Positions 44,326 to 54,393 of a stretch of 64,000 nucleotides of DNA are shown piece by piece; within the stretch, counting starts at the first letter, position 1; every line of letters begins with the position of its first letter. The translations under genes and the position numbers were made by a program. Source of the stretch: Pseudomonas sp. J452. Its GTDB lineage: Bacteria; Pseudomonadota; Gammaproteobacteria; Pseudomonadales; Pseudomonadaceae. The DNA is taken from the NCBI RefSeq assembly GCF_024666525.1, contig NZ_CP088294.1, positions 4,798,928 to 4,862,927 of the forward strand, in the 5' to 3' direction. Below the pieces are notes generated by a model, which saw nothing but the letters and a program-made list of their open reading frames with translations, did no database searches and had not been told where the DNA came from.

Positions 44326-45354
44326 ATGCTGCCCGCCCCCTGCCCACCCGATGAAGCCCTTCGCCAACAGGCGCTGGATGACCTCGATCTGCTCGACACC
44401 CCCGCCGAGCTGTATCTCGACACCCTGGTACGCCTGACCCGCGAGCTGTTCGGTGTCGATACCGTGCTGATCAGCCTGATCGACCGCGACCGCCAGTGGT
44501 TCAAGGCACGCGTGGGCTTTGACACCGCCGAAACCCCGCGCGACATTTCCTTCTGTGGCCATGCGGTGGCGGCGCGCAACCCGCTGGTCGTCGAGGATGC
44601 CCACCAGGACCCGCGTTTCAGCGACAACCCGGTGGTGGTCGGCGCGCCCTTTATCCGTTTCTACGCCGGCCATCCGCTCTACAGCCGCGACAACCAACCG
44701 ATCGGTACCCTCTGCCTGCTGCATCCGCAGCCACGCGGCCTCGACCCGACGGAGCGGCTGCGCCTGCGTGACCTGGCCACGCTGGTCGAGGGTTACCTGC
44801 ATCTACGCAATGTCAGCCAGCATGCTCACAAGTTGCGCCAGGCGGTCAGCCGCGAACAACGCAAGGCGCTGATCGACCCGCTGACCCAGCTGTGGAACCG
44901 CGCCGGCTTCAATGAGTTCTACCCGCGCGAGCTGGCCAGCGCGACGGGCCTGGGCTTGCAACTCGCCGCGATCTATTGCGACCTCGACCACTTCAAGCAG
45001 GTCAACGACCAGTTCGGCCATGGCGGTGGCGACCAGGTGCTGTGGGAAAGCGCGCGGCGTATGAGCGCCGCCCTGCGCCCGGATGATCTGCTGGTGCGCC
45101 TGGGTGGCGAGGAGTTCGTCGCCCTGGTCAGCGTGCACGACGCCAGCGAGCTGCAGCACATCGCCGAGCGCGTACGCCAGGCCATTGCCGCCACGCCAAT
45201 CAGCATCGGCACGCTCAACCATACGGTGACCAGCAGCATCGGTACCGCCATTGCGGCGCCCGGAGAGAACCCGGCTTCGCTACTGGAACGCGCCGACAGC
45301 GCGCTGTACCTTGCCAAGCACCAGGGCCGTAACCGAACGGTCCACGCTACCTGA
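44326..45354 (+). CDS. GAF-GGDEF diguanylate cyclase
   Basis: The 342-residue soluble protein makes cyclic-di-GMP. An N-terminal GAF domain (residues about 25-160, ELFGVDTVLISLIDRDRQWF, FCGHAVAARNPLVVEDA) leads through a helix to a GGDEF domain with the active signature RLGGEEFVALV and LIDPLTQLWNRAGFNEFY. No RxxD inhibitory site was noted at the expected distance. A GGAG site precedes the start, 12 bases after the MATE gene. Confidence 0.93.
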   Translation: MLPAPCPPDEALRQQALDDLDLLDTPAELYLDTLVRLTRELFGVDTVLISLIDRDRQWFKARVGFDTAETPRDISFCGHAVAARNPLVVEDAHQDPRFSDNPVVVGAPFIRFYAGHPLYSRDNQPIGTLCLLHPQPRGLDPTERLRLRDLATLVEGYLHLRNVSQHAHKLRQAVSREQRKALIDPLTQLWNRAGFNEFYPRELASATGLGLQLAAIYCDLDHFKQVNDQFGHGGGDQVLWESARRMSAALRPDDLLVRLGGEEFVALVSVHDASELQHIAERVRQAIAATPISIGTLNHTVTSSIGTAIAAPGENPASLLERADSALYLAKHQGRNRTVHAT

Positions 45355-45373
45355 CCCTGCACGAGGAATAGCC

Positions 45374-45820
45374 ATGGCCGACGCGATTGCCGCCAGCCTG
45401 CACTACCTGTCGATCTTCGTCCTGTTCGCCCTGCTGACCGCCGAGCACCTGCTGTTCAAGCCGCAGATGGACGTCGCCAGCGCTCAGCGCCTGCTGCGCA
45501 TCGACATCGCCTACGGCGTCAGCGCCGGCCTGGTACTGGTCACCGGCGTTGCGCGTGTGCTGTGGTTCGGCAAGGGCCTGGACTACTACCTGCACAACGG
45601 TCTGTTCCACGCCAAGGTCGGCCTGTTCCTGCTGATCGGCCTGCTCTCGGCGCTGCCGACCCTGACCTTCTTCAACTGGCGCAACGACCTGCTGGCCGGC
45701 AAGGCGCCGCAGATCAGCCCGGCAGTGGCCAAACGCACGATCTGGGTGATCCGCCTGGAGCTGCTGTTGCTGGTCTGTCTGCCCTTCCTCGCCAGCCTGA
45801 TGGCGCGGGGCTTCGGCTAG
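45374..45820 (+). CDS. DUF2214-family membrane protein
   Basis: This 148-residue protein has four hydrophobic helices (about 8-25, 45-65, 80-97 and 125-143). Family stretches are AEHLLFKPQMDVASAQRLLR and VLWFGKGLDYYLHNGLFHAK. An AGGAATAGCC leader precedes the start. Function in the family is unknown. It is probably co-transcribed with the GGDEF gene 19 bases upstream. Confidence 0.85.
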   Translation: MADAIAASLHYLSIFVLFALLTAEHLLFKPQMDVASAQRLLRIDIAYGVSAGLVLVTGVARVLWFGKGLDYYLHNGLFHAKVGLFLLIGLLSALPTLTFFNWRNDLLAGKAPQISPAVAKRTIWVIRLELLLLVCLPFLASLMARGFG

Positions 45821-45824
45821 CCAG

Positions 45825-45876
45825 GTAGCCCGGATGCAATCCGGGGAACCCCCGTCCCGGATTGCATCCGGGCTAC
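45825..45876. repeat. REP-like perfect palindrome, same class as at 24061
   Basis: Twenty-one-base arms (45825-45845, 45856-45876; core TAGCCCGGATGCAATCCGG) pair perfectly around a 10-base spacer, four bases after the DUF2214 stop. A conventional terminator follows. Confidence 0.9.
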
Positions 45877-45884
45877 GCAGACAA

Positions 45885-45911
45885 AAAAGCCCGGCATGCG
45901 CCGGGCTTTTT
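45885..45911. terminator. Bidirectional rho-independent terminator before speA
   Basis: The GCCCGGC/GCCGGGC stem (45889-45895, 45900-45906) with loop ATGC is flanked by A and T runs on both sides. It lies between DUF2214 and the convergent speA. Confidence 0.9.
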
Positions 45912-45930
45912 CATCTCAAGAGCCTTCGGC

Positions 45931-47844
45931 TCAAGTCGCCAGATAAGACGAACGAGTCAGTCCCAGACGCAGGGCATCGAGGAACTGGGTGCGTTCACGC
46001 GGGCTGAGCTTGGCGCTGGCCACCTTGTCGCGGTAGTGGCTCATCAGTTCCTCGGGCGACAGGTGCACGTAGCGCAGCATGTCCTCGATGGTGTCGTGGG
46101 TCTCGATCCCGGCGTGGTAGGACGTGCCGTCGGCGTTCTGGTAGATGTTCACCGAGTCGGTGTCACCGAACAGGTTGTGCATGTCGCCGAGAATTTCCTG
46201 GTAGGCGCCGACCAGGAAGATCCCCAACACATAGTCCTCGCCATCGCGCAGTTCGTGCACCGGCAGGCTGGTCTCGATGCTCTGCTCGTCGACGTACTGG
46301 TTGATCTTGCCGTCGGAGTCGCAGGTCAGATCCTGCAGCACGGCACGGCGCAGCGGCTCTTCGTCCAGGCGGTGCAGCGGCAGGATCGGCAGGATCTGGC
46401 CGATGGCCCAGGTGTCCGGCAGGCTCTGGAACACCGAGAAGTTGCAGATGTACTTGTCCGCCAGCTTGTCGTTGAGCTCGTCGAGCACCTGGCGGTGCGA
46501 GCGCTGGCGGGCCTTGAGCTGGTTGTACAGGCGCCGGCAGATGGCGAAGTAGCACTGTTCGGCCAGGGCCTTCTGCGGCAGGTCGAGCTTGCCGGCGGAG
46601 TACTGCGCCGCCACCTCGCTGACGTAGTGGGTGGCACGCCAGTAGGTCTCGGCGACCATTTCCGGATCGCTGTCGCCGAGCAGGTCGATCAGCACCTGCA
46701 GCACTTCCGGCTGCTCGATGCTGCTGTCGATGCGCGGCACTTCGTCGTGGTGTTTTTCCACGTCGGTCACCTGCACCAGCAGTACCGCGTGGTGCGCGGT
46801 CATCGCCCGGCCGCTCTCGGAGAAGATGTGCGGATGGGGGATGTCCTGGCGGTCGCAGAACTCCTTGAGCATGTCGACCACGGCATCGGCGTAGTCTTCC
46901 ATGTCGTAGTTGATCGAGCTGGCGTTGCGCGAATGGGTGCCGTCGTAGTCGACGCCCAGGCCGCCGCCGACGTCGATATGATCGACCGGCAGGCCGAGGG
47001 CGCGCAGCTCACCGTAGTAGCGGATGGCCTCGCGGAAACCCTTGCGGTAGTCGGCGATGTTGGCGATCTGCGAGCCCATGTGGAAGTGCAGCAGGCGGAC
47101 GCCCTGGTCCAGGCCAGCTTGCTTGAAGCGCTCGACCACCGATAGCAGCTGCGCGGCGGACAGACCGAACTTGGACTTCTCGCCGCCGGTATCGGCCCAC
47201 TTGCTCGACGCCAGGGACGACAGGCGCACGCGCAGGCCGATCTGCGGGGCGACCTTGAGTTCGGCCGCCTCGTCGATGACGAACTGCACCTCGGACTCTT
47301 TCTCGATGACGATGAACACGTTGTGGCCGAGCTTCTGCCCCATCAGGGCCAGGCGGATGAACTCGCGGTCCTTGTAGCCGTTGCAGACGATGGTGCCGCC
47401 CTTGGGAGCCAGGGCCAGTACGGCCATCAGCTCGGGCTTGGAACCGGCTTCCAGGCCGATGGACACGTCCTGGGTGGCGATGATGTTCTCCACCACCGCT
47501 TCCTGCTGGTTGACCTTGATCGGGTACAGCGCGGTGTAGCGGTTCTGGTATTCCAGGCGCGCGATGCTGGCGTCGAAGGCGCCGGTCAGCTGGCGCACGC
47601 GGTACTGCAGGATGTCCGGGAAGCGCACCAGCAACGGCAGCGACAGGCCGCTTTCGCGCAGGCCATCGAGCTGGGCATAGAGGTCGATCGGCGCGCTCTG
47701 CGGGCCATTCGGGCGAACTTCCACGCGGCCTTCGTCATTGATCGCGAAGAAGCCGGCGCCCCAATGGCGGATGCCATATACGCTGCGGCTGTCCGCGACT
47801 GTCCATTGGCTACCGTCATCTTTGCGTGTGCGTCTTGCGGCCAT
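45931..47844 (-). CDS. speA: Biosynthetic arginine decarboxylase
   Basis: This PLP enzyme of fold III converts arginine to agmatine, the first step of polyamine synthesis in Pseudomonas. The 637-residue protein has the PLP lysine region [30 protein letters not shown] [19 protein letters not shown], the glycine-rich [17 protein letters not shown] phosphate site and [16 protein letters not shown] with the active cysteine-type C-terminal half. AGGAG precedes the start at 47844. It opens the block syntenic with PAO1 PA4839-PA4854. Confidence 0.97.
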   Translation of the reverse strand: MAARRTRKDDGSQWTVADSRSVYGIRHWGAGFFAINDEGRVEVRPNGPQSAPIDLYAQLDGLRESGLSLPLLVRFPDILQYRVRQLTGAFDASIARLEYQNRYTALYPIKVNQQEAVVENIIATQDVSIGLEAGSKPELMAVLALAPKGGTIVCNGYKDREFIRLALMGQKLGHNVFIVIEKESEVQFVIDEAAELKVAPQIGLRVRLSSLASSKWADTGGEKSKFGLSAAQLLSVVERFKQAGLDQGVRLLHFHMGSQIANIADYRKGFREAIRYYGELRALGLPVDHIDVGGGLGVDYDGTHSRNASSINYDMEDYADAVVDMLKEFCDRQDIPHPHIFSESGRAMTAHHAVLLVQVTDVEKHHDEVPRIDSSIEQPEVLQVLIDLLGDSDPEMVAETYWRATHYVSEVAAQYSAGKLDLPQKALAEQCYFAICRRLYNQLKARQRSHRQVLDELNDKLADKYICNFSVFQSLPDTWAIGQILPILPLHRLDEEPLRRAVLQDLTCDSDGKINQYVDEQSIETSLPVHELRDGEDYVLGIFLVGAYQEILGDMHNLFGDTDSVNIYQNADGTSYHAGIETHDTIEDMLRYVHLSPEELMSHYRDKVASAKLSPRERTQFLDALRLGLTRSSYLAT

Positions 47845-47963
47845 CGGGGTCTCCTGCAATAGAAAGGAACAGCTGCCTGATCAAGCAACAGGTTAGAAGC
47901 GAATCATGACGAATGACGGAGAGTGGACCCACTGCCCCATCGAGAAGTTTAGGAGGCGCCGGC

Positions 47964-48335
47964 TCAGCCGCCGGATTTCTTGGCCTTGAAGCCACGCTTG
48001 GTGAGCTCTTCGAGGAGCAGGTCGACCATGTCGCCCTGGATCTCGATGACCCCATCCTTGAGTCCGCCGCCGCAGCCGCAGCGTTTCTTCAGCGCGCTGG
48101 CCAGTTCTTTCAGCGGCTCTTCGGCTAGCGGCACACCGCTGATGGTGGTGACCGTCTTGCCACCCCGGCCCTTGGTTTCCCGGCGCACACGGGCGATACC
48201 ATCCCCTTCGGGAATCCGGCTCTGCTTGCAGATACAGGCATCCACCGGCTGGCTGCAGTCGGGGCAGTGCCGACCGCTGTCGGTGGAATAGACGAGACCG
48301 CTCAAGGCGGAGAATGACGAAGCTTTCTTGACCAC
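47964..48335 (-). CDS. SUI1/YciH-family translation factor-like protein
   Basis: This 123-residue protein starts at a GTG with AGAGG upstream. It has an N-terminal zinc-ribbon-like Cys set (HCPDCSQPVDACICKQ) and a SUI1 domain (RVRRETKGRGGKTVTTISGV, LKKRCGCGGGLKDGVIEIQG). YciH proteins resemble eukaryotic eIF1 and affect initiation fidelity; the exact role in Pseudomonas is unclear. Confidence 0.92.
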   Translation of the reverse strand: MVKKASSFSALSGLVYSTDSGRHCPDCSQPVDACICKQSRIPEGDGIARVRRETKGRGGKTVTTISGVPLAEEPLKELASALKKRCGCGGGLKDGVIEIQGDMVDLLLEELTKRGFKAKKSGG

Positions 48336-48610
48336 CGGCTTTTCCTCTTGGGTTGGTCAGGATAGCGACTGGTCGACAAGTGCCTGAGGCATCGACCGCG
48401 AAGCCCCACTCTGGCAGGGGCAGCGCAACCGGGCTGGGAACCCGGCTTCAAAGGTCGCGCAGTGTAACGGCAAAGATTGGCCTTGCTAAGTATGTAATTG
48501 CGCCAATGATCGATGGATTGGCGACCTTTGCCCGCCCTCGTTCGGCATCTCGCACAAGCACGCCCAGAAAACTGCACAAAGCCAGGCAAGACTAGGCCTG
48601 CATGCTTTAT
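48336..48610. other. Intergenic region upstream of the SUI1 gene
   Basis: About 275 bases without a convincing gene. It must contain the promoter of the SUI1 gene on the minus strand. Only a short stem around 48428-48452 (AGCCGGGTTCCCAGCCCGG on the minus strand) was noticed. Confidence 0.35.
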
Positions 48611-48675
48611 GTAGGAGCGAGCTCTGCTCGCGAAGCTCTGCGCCCAGCCATTTCGCGAGCAGAGCTCGCTCCTAC
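48611..48675. repeat. REP-like perfect palindrome
   Basis: Arms of 24 bases (48611-48634, 48652-48675, beginning GTAGGAGCGAGCTCTGCTCG) pair perfectly around a 17-base spacer, directly after the Nudix gene stop. This resembles the TAGGAGCGAGC-type REP sequences familiar from fluorescent pseudomonads. Confidence 0.9.
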
Positions 48676-48677
48676 CA

Positions 48678-49211
48678 TCAGGTATTGGCCAGGTAACTGC
48701 GCAGCGCCTGCAGCGAGTCGGGGCAGAAGGGCTTGCTCTCGGCCTCACGCAGCACCTCCGGCAGCGGCAGGAAAACCGCCTCCAGCACTTCCTCCGGCTG
48801 CAGCACCAGCGGTGCATCGGAGACCGCCGAGAACACCGCACACCACAGTCGATTGTCCGGCTGATCGAAGAAGAAGCGCCCATGCTCGCGCAGTTCGACA
48901 CCGGCAATGCCCAGCTCCTCCTGCAGCTCGCGCGCGGCCGATTCGGCATAGCTCTCGCCCTCGCCCACCATGCCGCCGGCCGCCACATCCCAGTAGCCGG
49001 GATAGATGGCCTTGCTCAGGGTGCGCCGGTGCACGCACAGCTCGCCGGCAGCATTGAACAGCAGGATGAAGGTGCCGCGACCGATCAGCCCGCGCTCACG
49101 CAGCTCGGCGCGCGGCAGGCTGCCGAGCAGGCAATCCTGCGCGTCGACCCAGGCAATGCGTTCAGCATCGGAAGCGGCACGGTGCGCCGCTTCCTCGGCG
49201 GAGATCGGCAT
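48678..49211 (-). CDS. Nudix hydrolase, YfcD-like
   Basis: The 177-residue protein has the complete Nudix box GGMVGEGESYAESAARELQE followed by ELGI, which binds the metal-diphosphate substrate. The N-terminal VDAQDCLLGSLPRAELRERG and FNAAGELCVHRRTLSKAIYP match the isopentenyl-diphosphate-isomerase-like/YfcD branch. The substrate is not known. Confidence 0.92.
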   Translation of the reverse strand: MPISAEEAAHRAASDAERIAWVDAQDCLLGSLPRAELRERGLIGRGTFILLFNAAGELCVHRRTLSKAIYPGYWDVAAGGMVGEGESYAESAARELQEELGIAGVELREHGRFFFDQPDNRLWCAVFSAVSDAPLVLQPEEVLEAVFLPLPEVLREAESKPFCPDSLQALRSYLANT

Positions 49212-49283
49212 GCCTCAGCCCTCGGTCAGGCTGCAGGATGGACTGCGCACGACACGATCCGACAGCGCGTAGGCAAACATGCC

Positions 49284-50351
49284 TTAGCCTTGGGTCAGCA
49301 GGGTGCGCAAGTCGATGATCGCCGCATTGGCGCGCGAGATGTAGTTGGCCATCACCAGCGAGTGGTTGGCCAGCACGCCGTAGCCGCTGCCATTGAGCAC
49401 CATCGGGCTCCACAGCGGCTCCTGTGCCGCCTCCAGCTCGCGGATGATCTGCCGCACGCTGACGGTGGCATTCTTCTTCGCCAGCACGTCGGCGAAGTCC
49501 ACCTCGATGGCGCGCAGGATGTGCGACAGCGCCCAGGCCTGGCCACGGGCTTCGTAGAACACGTTGTCGATCTGCAGCCAGGGGGTCTTCACCTCCTCCT
49601 CGCTGAGCGGCACGGCCTCACCGTCGACCGGCGCCTTGTCCGACAGATCGGTGTTCAGGCGCACTCGACCGACACTGGCGGACAGGCGCTGGGACAGCGA
49701 ACCGAGGCGGGTAGCGACATCGCCCAGCCAGCTGTTGAGGTTGTCGGCGCGAGCGTAGAACTGTGCGTTCTGCTGGCTCGGGTCGGCCAAGGCCGCCAGG
49801 TAGCGATCCAGCGATTTGAGGCCCTCGGCGTATTCAGCTTCCGAGGCCGGCAGGGCCCAGCTCTTGTTGTCGAAGTTAAAACGCTGCTCGGCCCTGACCA
49901 GAAGCGTGCTCTCGGTGGATTGCGACTGCGAGCGGGCAAAATCCTTGCGCAGCGCGCGGGACAGGTCACGCACCTGGACCAGCACGCCGTACTCCCAGGC
50001 TGGCATGTTGTCCAGCCACAGGCCGGGCGGCGCGATGTCGTTGGACAGGTAGCCACCCGGCTTGTTGAGCAGCGTGCTGGATACCTGCTTGAGGGTTTCC
50101 ACCGTGGTGTAGCCCGCCACCAGCTTGCGCTGCGCCTTCTCGGCCGCCGTCTGGGCATGTTGCTGCACCGGGAACAGCGCGGGCTCCTGGCTCCAGTACC
50201 AGCCGACGCCCAGCGCCGCCAGCAGATAAATAGCCAGCAGGCTGCCCAGGGTGCGGCTCAGCCACAGGCCACCGAAATAGCTGCGAACATCATCCACCGA
50301 GTCGTCGACGCTGCCGCGCAGGTCTTCTGTGCGTTTCTTCCAATCCAGCAT
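49284..50351 (-). CDS. DUF2333-family membrane-anchored protein
   Basis: The 355-residue protein has one membrane helix (residues about 30-50, TLGSLLAIYLLAALGVGWYW) after a short cytoplasmic tail, then a large helical periplasmic region (LNKPGGYLSNDIAPPGLWLD, KDFARSQSQSTESTLLVRAE, ILRAIEVDFADVLAKKNATV). The ATG at 50351 has AAGGA at the right distance; the ATG at 50357 is too close to it. Function unknown; gene order beside gcbA is conserved with PAO1 from memory. Confidence 0.88.
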   Translation of the reverse strand: MLDWKKRTEDLRGSVDDSVDDVRSYFGGLWLSRTLGSLLAIYLLAALGVGWYWSQEPALFPVQQHAQTAAEKAQRKLVAGYTTVETLKQVSSTLLNKPGGYLSNDIAPPGLWLDNMPAWEYGVLVQVRDLSRALRKDFARSQSQSTESTLLVRAEQRFNFDNKSWALPASEAEYAEGLKSLDRYLAALADPSQQNAQFYARADNLNSWLGDVATRLGSLSQRLSASVGRVRLNTDLSDKAPVDGEAVPLSEEEVKTPWLQIDNVFYEARGQAWALSHILRAIEVDFADVLAKKNATVSVRQIIRELEAAQEPLWSPMVLNGSGYGVLANHSLVMANYISRANAAIIDLRTLLTQG

Positions 50352-50602
50352 GGCCATATCCTTAAATCGTCTTTCTCGAATTACCAACCACACCCCAGAC
50401 ATGGAGCTGGCGGCCCTGCACTATAAGTGAAGCCTAGGCGCAAACGCAGCGCTGCGGAGCGCTACCGTACCCGCAAAGCGGGCAAAAGCGCCAAAAGATG
50501 GAAGGTTGACGCCAAATGATCGGCGGTTGTAGCACCACAGTTCCCCAGTGGTAGCATGGGGCCATCATCCCGCCCTACCAGGGCACGAGAAGACTGCAGG
50601 CC

Positions 50603-52219
50603 ATGATCGAGCAAGAAGACCCAAGCCGCGACCGTCTCAAGCAGCACTTTGCCAAACGCGTCATCCACCAGGCCCGTCAGGTTCTGGAAGTCTGGCAACG
50701 CCTGCAACAGGCCGAGTGGAATGCCGTCGACATGGCCGAACTGGTCGAGGCCAACCTGGGCCTGCTGCGCTACGCCGAACGTTTCGAGCAGGCCGTGCAT
50801 GTGCAACTGGCGGCCAGCATCGGCAACTGCCTGAGCGCCGTGGAGGCCAATCGCGGGCGCCTCAACAGCCAACTGATCACCGAGCTCAACCAACTGATGC
50901 AGCGCCTGTCACGCACCGGCCTGCGCCATGGCGACCAGTTCGAGCAGACGTTCCTGCCGCCGCTGCGCAAACCGGTGTACCTGGCCCTGCAGGATCACGA
51001 GCGTGCCGAGCGCCTGGCCCAGCAACTGGAGTTCTTCGGCCTCACCGCCCAGGCCCTGGACAGCGCCAATGCGTTTCGTGCCGCCATGACCGAGCGCCAT
51101 CCGGCGGCCATCCTCATGGAAGTCGACTTCGCTGGCCCCGGCCTCGGCCTGCAACTGGCCAGCGAAGCCCAGCAGGGCCTGGAACAGAAGCTGCCGCTGC
51201 TGTTCTTCAGCCACGCCGATACCGACACGCCGACGCGCCTGGCCGCCGTACGCGCCGGCGGCCAGGAATTCTTCACTGGCAGCCTCGATGCCTCCAGCCT
51301 GATCGAGCGCATCGAGGTGCTCACCCACGTTTCCCAGTACGACCCGTACAAGGTGCTGATCATCGATGACTCACGGGCCCAGGCGACCCACACCGAGCGC
51401 GTGCTGAACAGCGCCGGGATCGTCACCCGCACCCTCACCGAGCCGATCCAGGCGATGGCCGAGCTGGCCGACTTCCAGCCGGACCTGATCATCCTCGACA
51501 TGTACATGCCTGACTGCAACGGCCCGGAACTGGCCAAGGTGATCCGCCACAATGACCGCTATGTCAGCGTGCCGATCATCTACCTGTCCGCCGAGGACGA
51601 CCTGGACAAGCAGCTCGACGCCATGAGCGAGGGCGGCGACGATTTCCTCACCAAGCCGATCAAGCCGCGTCACCTGATCGCCACCGTGCGCAACCGCGCC
51701 AGCCGCGCGCGCAATCTCAGGTCGCGCATGGTGCGTGACAGCCTCACCGGGCTGTACAACCACACCCACACCCTGCAGCTGCTGGAGGATGCGCGTTTCC
51801 GCGCCCGTCGCGACGGCCAGCCGCTGAGCTTCGCCATGCTCGACATCGACCACTTCAAACGGGTCAACGACACCTACGGCCACCCCATGGGCGACCGGGT
51901 GATCAAGAGCCTGGCGTTGTTCCTCAAGCAGCGCCTGCGCAAGACCGACCATATCGGTCGCTACGGCGGCGAGGAATTCGCCGTGGTCCTGCCGGACACC
52001 GACGCGGTCACCGCCGCCAAGGTGCTCGACGAGATCCGCAAGCGCTTCGCCGAGATCGTCTACCCGGCGCAACCCCAGGACCTGTCCTGCACCTTCAGCT
52101 GCGGCATCGCCGAACTGCGCGGCGAACTGGACAGCAACCTGCTGTCCAAACAGGCCGACGAAGCCCTGTACGTGGCCAAGCATGGCGGGCGCAACCGGGT
52201 GGAAATCCATCTCGCCTAA
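50603..52219 (+). CDS. gcbA: Two-receiver diguanylate cyclase (GcbA/AdcA-like)
   Basis: This 538-residue cytoplasmic signalling protein makes cyclic-di-GMP and in pseudomonads is linked to biofilm formation and dispersal. An N-terminal helical region (to about 120) is followed by a degenerate receiver domain (about 125-245; ILMEVDFAGPGLG at the phospho-acceptor strand), a complete receiver (KVLIIDDSRAQ, phospho-acceptor Asp in LIILDMYMPD, LTKPIKPRHL) and a GGDEF domain (MLDIDHFKRVNDTYGHPMGD, RYGGEEFAVVLPD). Both length and synteny fit PA4843 of PAO1. ctpL follows after 97 bases with its own regulatory site. Confidence 0.92.
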   Translation: MIEQEDPSRDRLKQHFAKRVIHQARQVLEVWQRLQQAEWNAVDMAELVEANLGLLRYAERFEQAVHVQLAASIGNCLSAVEANRGRLNSQLITELNQLMQRLSRTGLRHGDQFEQTFLPPLRKPVYLALQDHERAERLAQQLEFFGLTAQALDSANAFRAAMTERHPAAILMEVDFAGPGLGLQLASEAQQGLEQKLPLLFFSHADTDTPTRLAAVRAGGQEFFTGSLDASSLIERIEVLTHVSQYDPYKVLIIDDSRAQATHTERVLNSAGIVTRTLTEPIQAMAELADFQPDLIILDMYMPDCNGPELAKVIRHNDRYVSVPIIYLSAEDDLDKQLDAMSEGGDDFLTKPIKPRHLIATVRNRASRARNLRSRMVRDSLTGLYNHTHTLQLLEDARFRARRDGQPLSFAMLDIDHFKRVNDTYGHPMGDRVIKSLALFLKQRLRKTDHIGRYGGEEFAVVLPDTDAVTAAKVLDEIRKRFAEIVYPAQPQDLSCTFSCGIAELRGELDSNLLSKQADEALYVAKHGGRNRVEIHLA

Positions 52220-52246
52220 GCGGCACGGAGCGTGACGAACGTCACG

Positions 52247-52279
52247 CTGTCACAAAGTCGCAATCAAACCGCAATAACC
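52247..52279 (+). promoter_or_regulatory. Pho-box-like tandem repeat upstream of ctpL
   Basis: Three consecutive 11-base units, CTGTCACAAAG, TCGCAATCAAA and CCGCAATAACC, follow the PhoB-box layout (7 conserved bases plus 4 A+T-rich). The first unit matches CTGTCAY best. It ends 37 bases before the ctpL start. A 6-base inverted repeat CGTGAC-GAAC-GTCACG lies just upstream (52231-52246). Confidence 0.5.
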
Positions 52280-52316
52280 TCGACGGCACCGTTTCAGACT
52301 TCCGGTTGCCGCCACC

Positions 52317-54281
52317 ATGCGCCTCAAGCTGCTCACCAATCTGTCCACCGCCCTGCTGGTTACCGCCTGCCTGGCTCTTGCCGCCACGCTCTGGTGGTCG
52401 GAGCGGGCGCTGGAGCGCCCTTACCTGCTAATGCAGCGCTACCTCAACCTGTCGCAGCAGTTCCAGCACCAGGTCGCCGACAACATCCAGCGTTACCTGG
52501 GCAGCGGTGATGCCCTGCGCCACAGCGCCGCCAGCCTGGCCATCAGCGAGCTGGAACAGAACCTCGACGCCCTGCCCACGCAACTGGCCGATGAACTGCG
52601 CCCGAGCCTGGCCGAACTCAGCCAGTTCACCGCCAACGACCTGCTCGCCGCCGGCAAGCTCGCTGGCGACCCGCAAGGCCTGCTGCTGCAGGCCGAGCGC
52701 GAAATCAGCGGCGCCCTCGAGCAGCTCGAAAAGTATTCCCGCGAGAGCACCAGCAGCACTGCCGCCAGTTATCAGGCGCCGTTGTTCAAGGCCGCCCAGC
52801 ACCTCAGCCGTCTGAGCCACGCCCGTGGCAAGCTGGTCAGCAGCGGGCGCAGCGAGCTGATCGCCGATGTCGAGCGCGAACTGGCCGTCCTCAGCCAGCA
52901 GGCCAGCACCCTCGACAGCCTGCCGCTGCTGGGTGTGACGGACAGCAGTGAAGCCAGCGGCAACAGTTTTGGCGCCCTGCTCGGCCTGGCCGACAGTGAC
53001 GAGCAGGAGCAGGCCGAAGACCGCGGCATCGCCCTCAAACGCGACTTTGCCAGCCTGCTCAAGCGCTACCCGGCCGAACTGGGCCGCACCCGCGAGTTGA
53101 TAGAGAAGCGCAACCAGCTGGCACTCGACAGCACGGCCAAGATCGAAGGCCTGCAGCAGGCATTGGCCGCCCTGGAGCCGGCGGTGCGCGCCGAGCACGG
53201 GCGCATCCAGGGCGAAGTACGCCTGATCCAGGGCCTGATGATCGGCCTGATCCTGCTGATTGCCCTGACCATCGACCGCATCCAGCGCCGCCTGAGCAAT
53301 GTTCTCGGACGCCTGGCCCCGGCTCTGGGCACCTGGGCCGCCGGCGACTTCGCCAGCGACATCGCGCTCAACTCACAGACCCGCGAAATGCGCGATATCG
53401 AGGACTCGCTGAACCGCCTGCGCCGCTATCTGGTCGAGCTGGTCGGCACCATCCACCACAACGCCGCCCAAGTCGCCGGCAGCAGCCGCACCCTGGCCGA
53501 CATCAGCCAGGGCCTGCACGGTGGCGCCGAACGCCAGTTGGCCGATACCGCACAAATCCGCGATGCCCTCGGCGAGTTGGAAGGCACTATCGCCCAGGTC
53601 GCCGACGATGCCAGCCAGGCCGCCGATGCCAGCCGCGCCGCCAGCCGCGCGGCAGAACAGGGCCAGCGGGTGATCGAGCAGAGCCTCACCGGCCTGCATG
53701 CCTTGGTCGGCAAGGTGCAGGGCAATGCCCAGTCCATCGAACAGCTAGCCAGCGAGACCGCCACCATCGGCCAGGTGCTCACGGTGATCCGCGGCGTGGC
53801 CGAGCAGACCAACCTGCTGGCGCTGAACGCCGCCATCGAAGCCGCCCGTGCCGGCGAGATGGGCCGCGGCTTCGCCGTGGTTGCCGACGAGGTACGCTCG
53901 CTGGCCCAGCGCACCAGTGGCGCCACCGACGAGATCCAGCAACTGATCGCGCGCCTGCAGCAGGCGGCGCAACAGTCGGTAGCGGCCATGCGCGCCCAGG
54001 TCGAGCATGCCGAGGCCACCGCGGGCCAGGCGGCCCAGGCCGATGGCGCGCTGGACGAAGTGGTCGGGGCGATCCGCACTATCGCCAGCATGGCCGAGCG
54101 CATCGCCGAGGCCACGGCCCAGCAAGGCGGCGCCGCCAGCGAAATCCGCGGCCACAGTGAACGCATCCACCGCCTCGGCGGCGACAACCTGGCGCGCATC
54201 GGCGAAGGCCGCCAGCAGGGTGAACAGCTGTTGCAACTAGGCGGACAATTGAACACCGCGGTGCAGGCCTTTCGCGTCTGA
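52317..54281 (+). CDS. ctpL: Methyl-accepting chemotaxis protein, CtpL-like
   Basis: This 654-residue transducer has a membrane helix at about 10-28, a long helical periplasmic ligand domain, a second helix at about 298-318 ([20 protein letters not shown]), a HAMP-like linker and the signalling hairpin with [20 protein letters not shown] and [20 protein letters not shown]. In PAO1 the gene at this place, CtpL (PA4844), mediates chemotaxis to phosphate at low concentration. The Pho-box-like repeat upstream fits that role. No C-terminal CheR-docking pentapeptide was seen. Confidence 0.92.
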   Translation: MRLKLLTNLSTALLVTACLALAATLWWSERALERPYLLMQRYLNLSQQFQHQVADNIQRYLGSGDALRHSAASLAISELEQNLDALPTQLADELRPSLAELSQFTANDLLAAGKLAGDPQGLLLQAEREISGALEQLEKYSRESTSSTAASYQAPLFKAAQHLSRLSHARGKLVSSGRSELIADVERELAVLSQQASTLDSLPLLGVTDSSEASGNSFGALLGLADSDEQEQAEDRGIALKRDFASLLKRYPAELGRTRELIEKRNQLALDSTAKIEGLQQALAALEPAVRAEHGRIQGEVRLIQGLMIGLILLIALTIDRIQRRLSNVLGRLAPALGTWAAGDFASDIALNSQTREMRDIEDSLNRLRRYLVELVGTIHHNAAQVAGSSRTLADISQGLHGGAERQLADTAQIRDALGELEGTIAQVADDASQAADASRAASRAAEQGQRVIEQSLTGLHALVGKVQGNAQSIEQLASETATIGQVLTVIRGVAEQTNLLALNAAIEAARAGEMGRGFAVVADEVRSLAQRTSGATDEIQQLIARLQQAAQQSVAAMRAQVEHAEATAGQAAQADGALDEVVGAIRTIASMAERIAEATAQQGGAASEIRGHSERIHRLGGDNLARIGEGRQQGEQLLQLGGQLNTAVQAFRV

Positions 54282-54291
54282 GCGGCGAGAC

Positions 54292-54343
54292 GTAGGGCGG
54301 GTGCAACCCGCGGTGAGCCCAGCGCGGGTTGCACCCGCCCTAC
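54292..54343. repeat. REP-like perfect palindrome after ctpL
   Basis: Arms of 21 bases (54292-54312, 54323-54343; core TAGGGCGGGTGCAACCCG) pair perfectly around a 10-base spacer, 11 bases past the ctpL stop. Confidence 0.9.
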
Positions 54344-54393
54344 CAATAGACCTGCCCGCACGAAGCCGCCGTCCATCAGCCGGCAACATCCAC

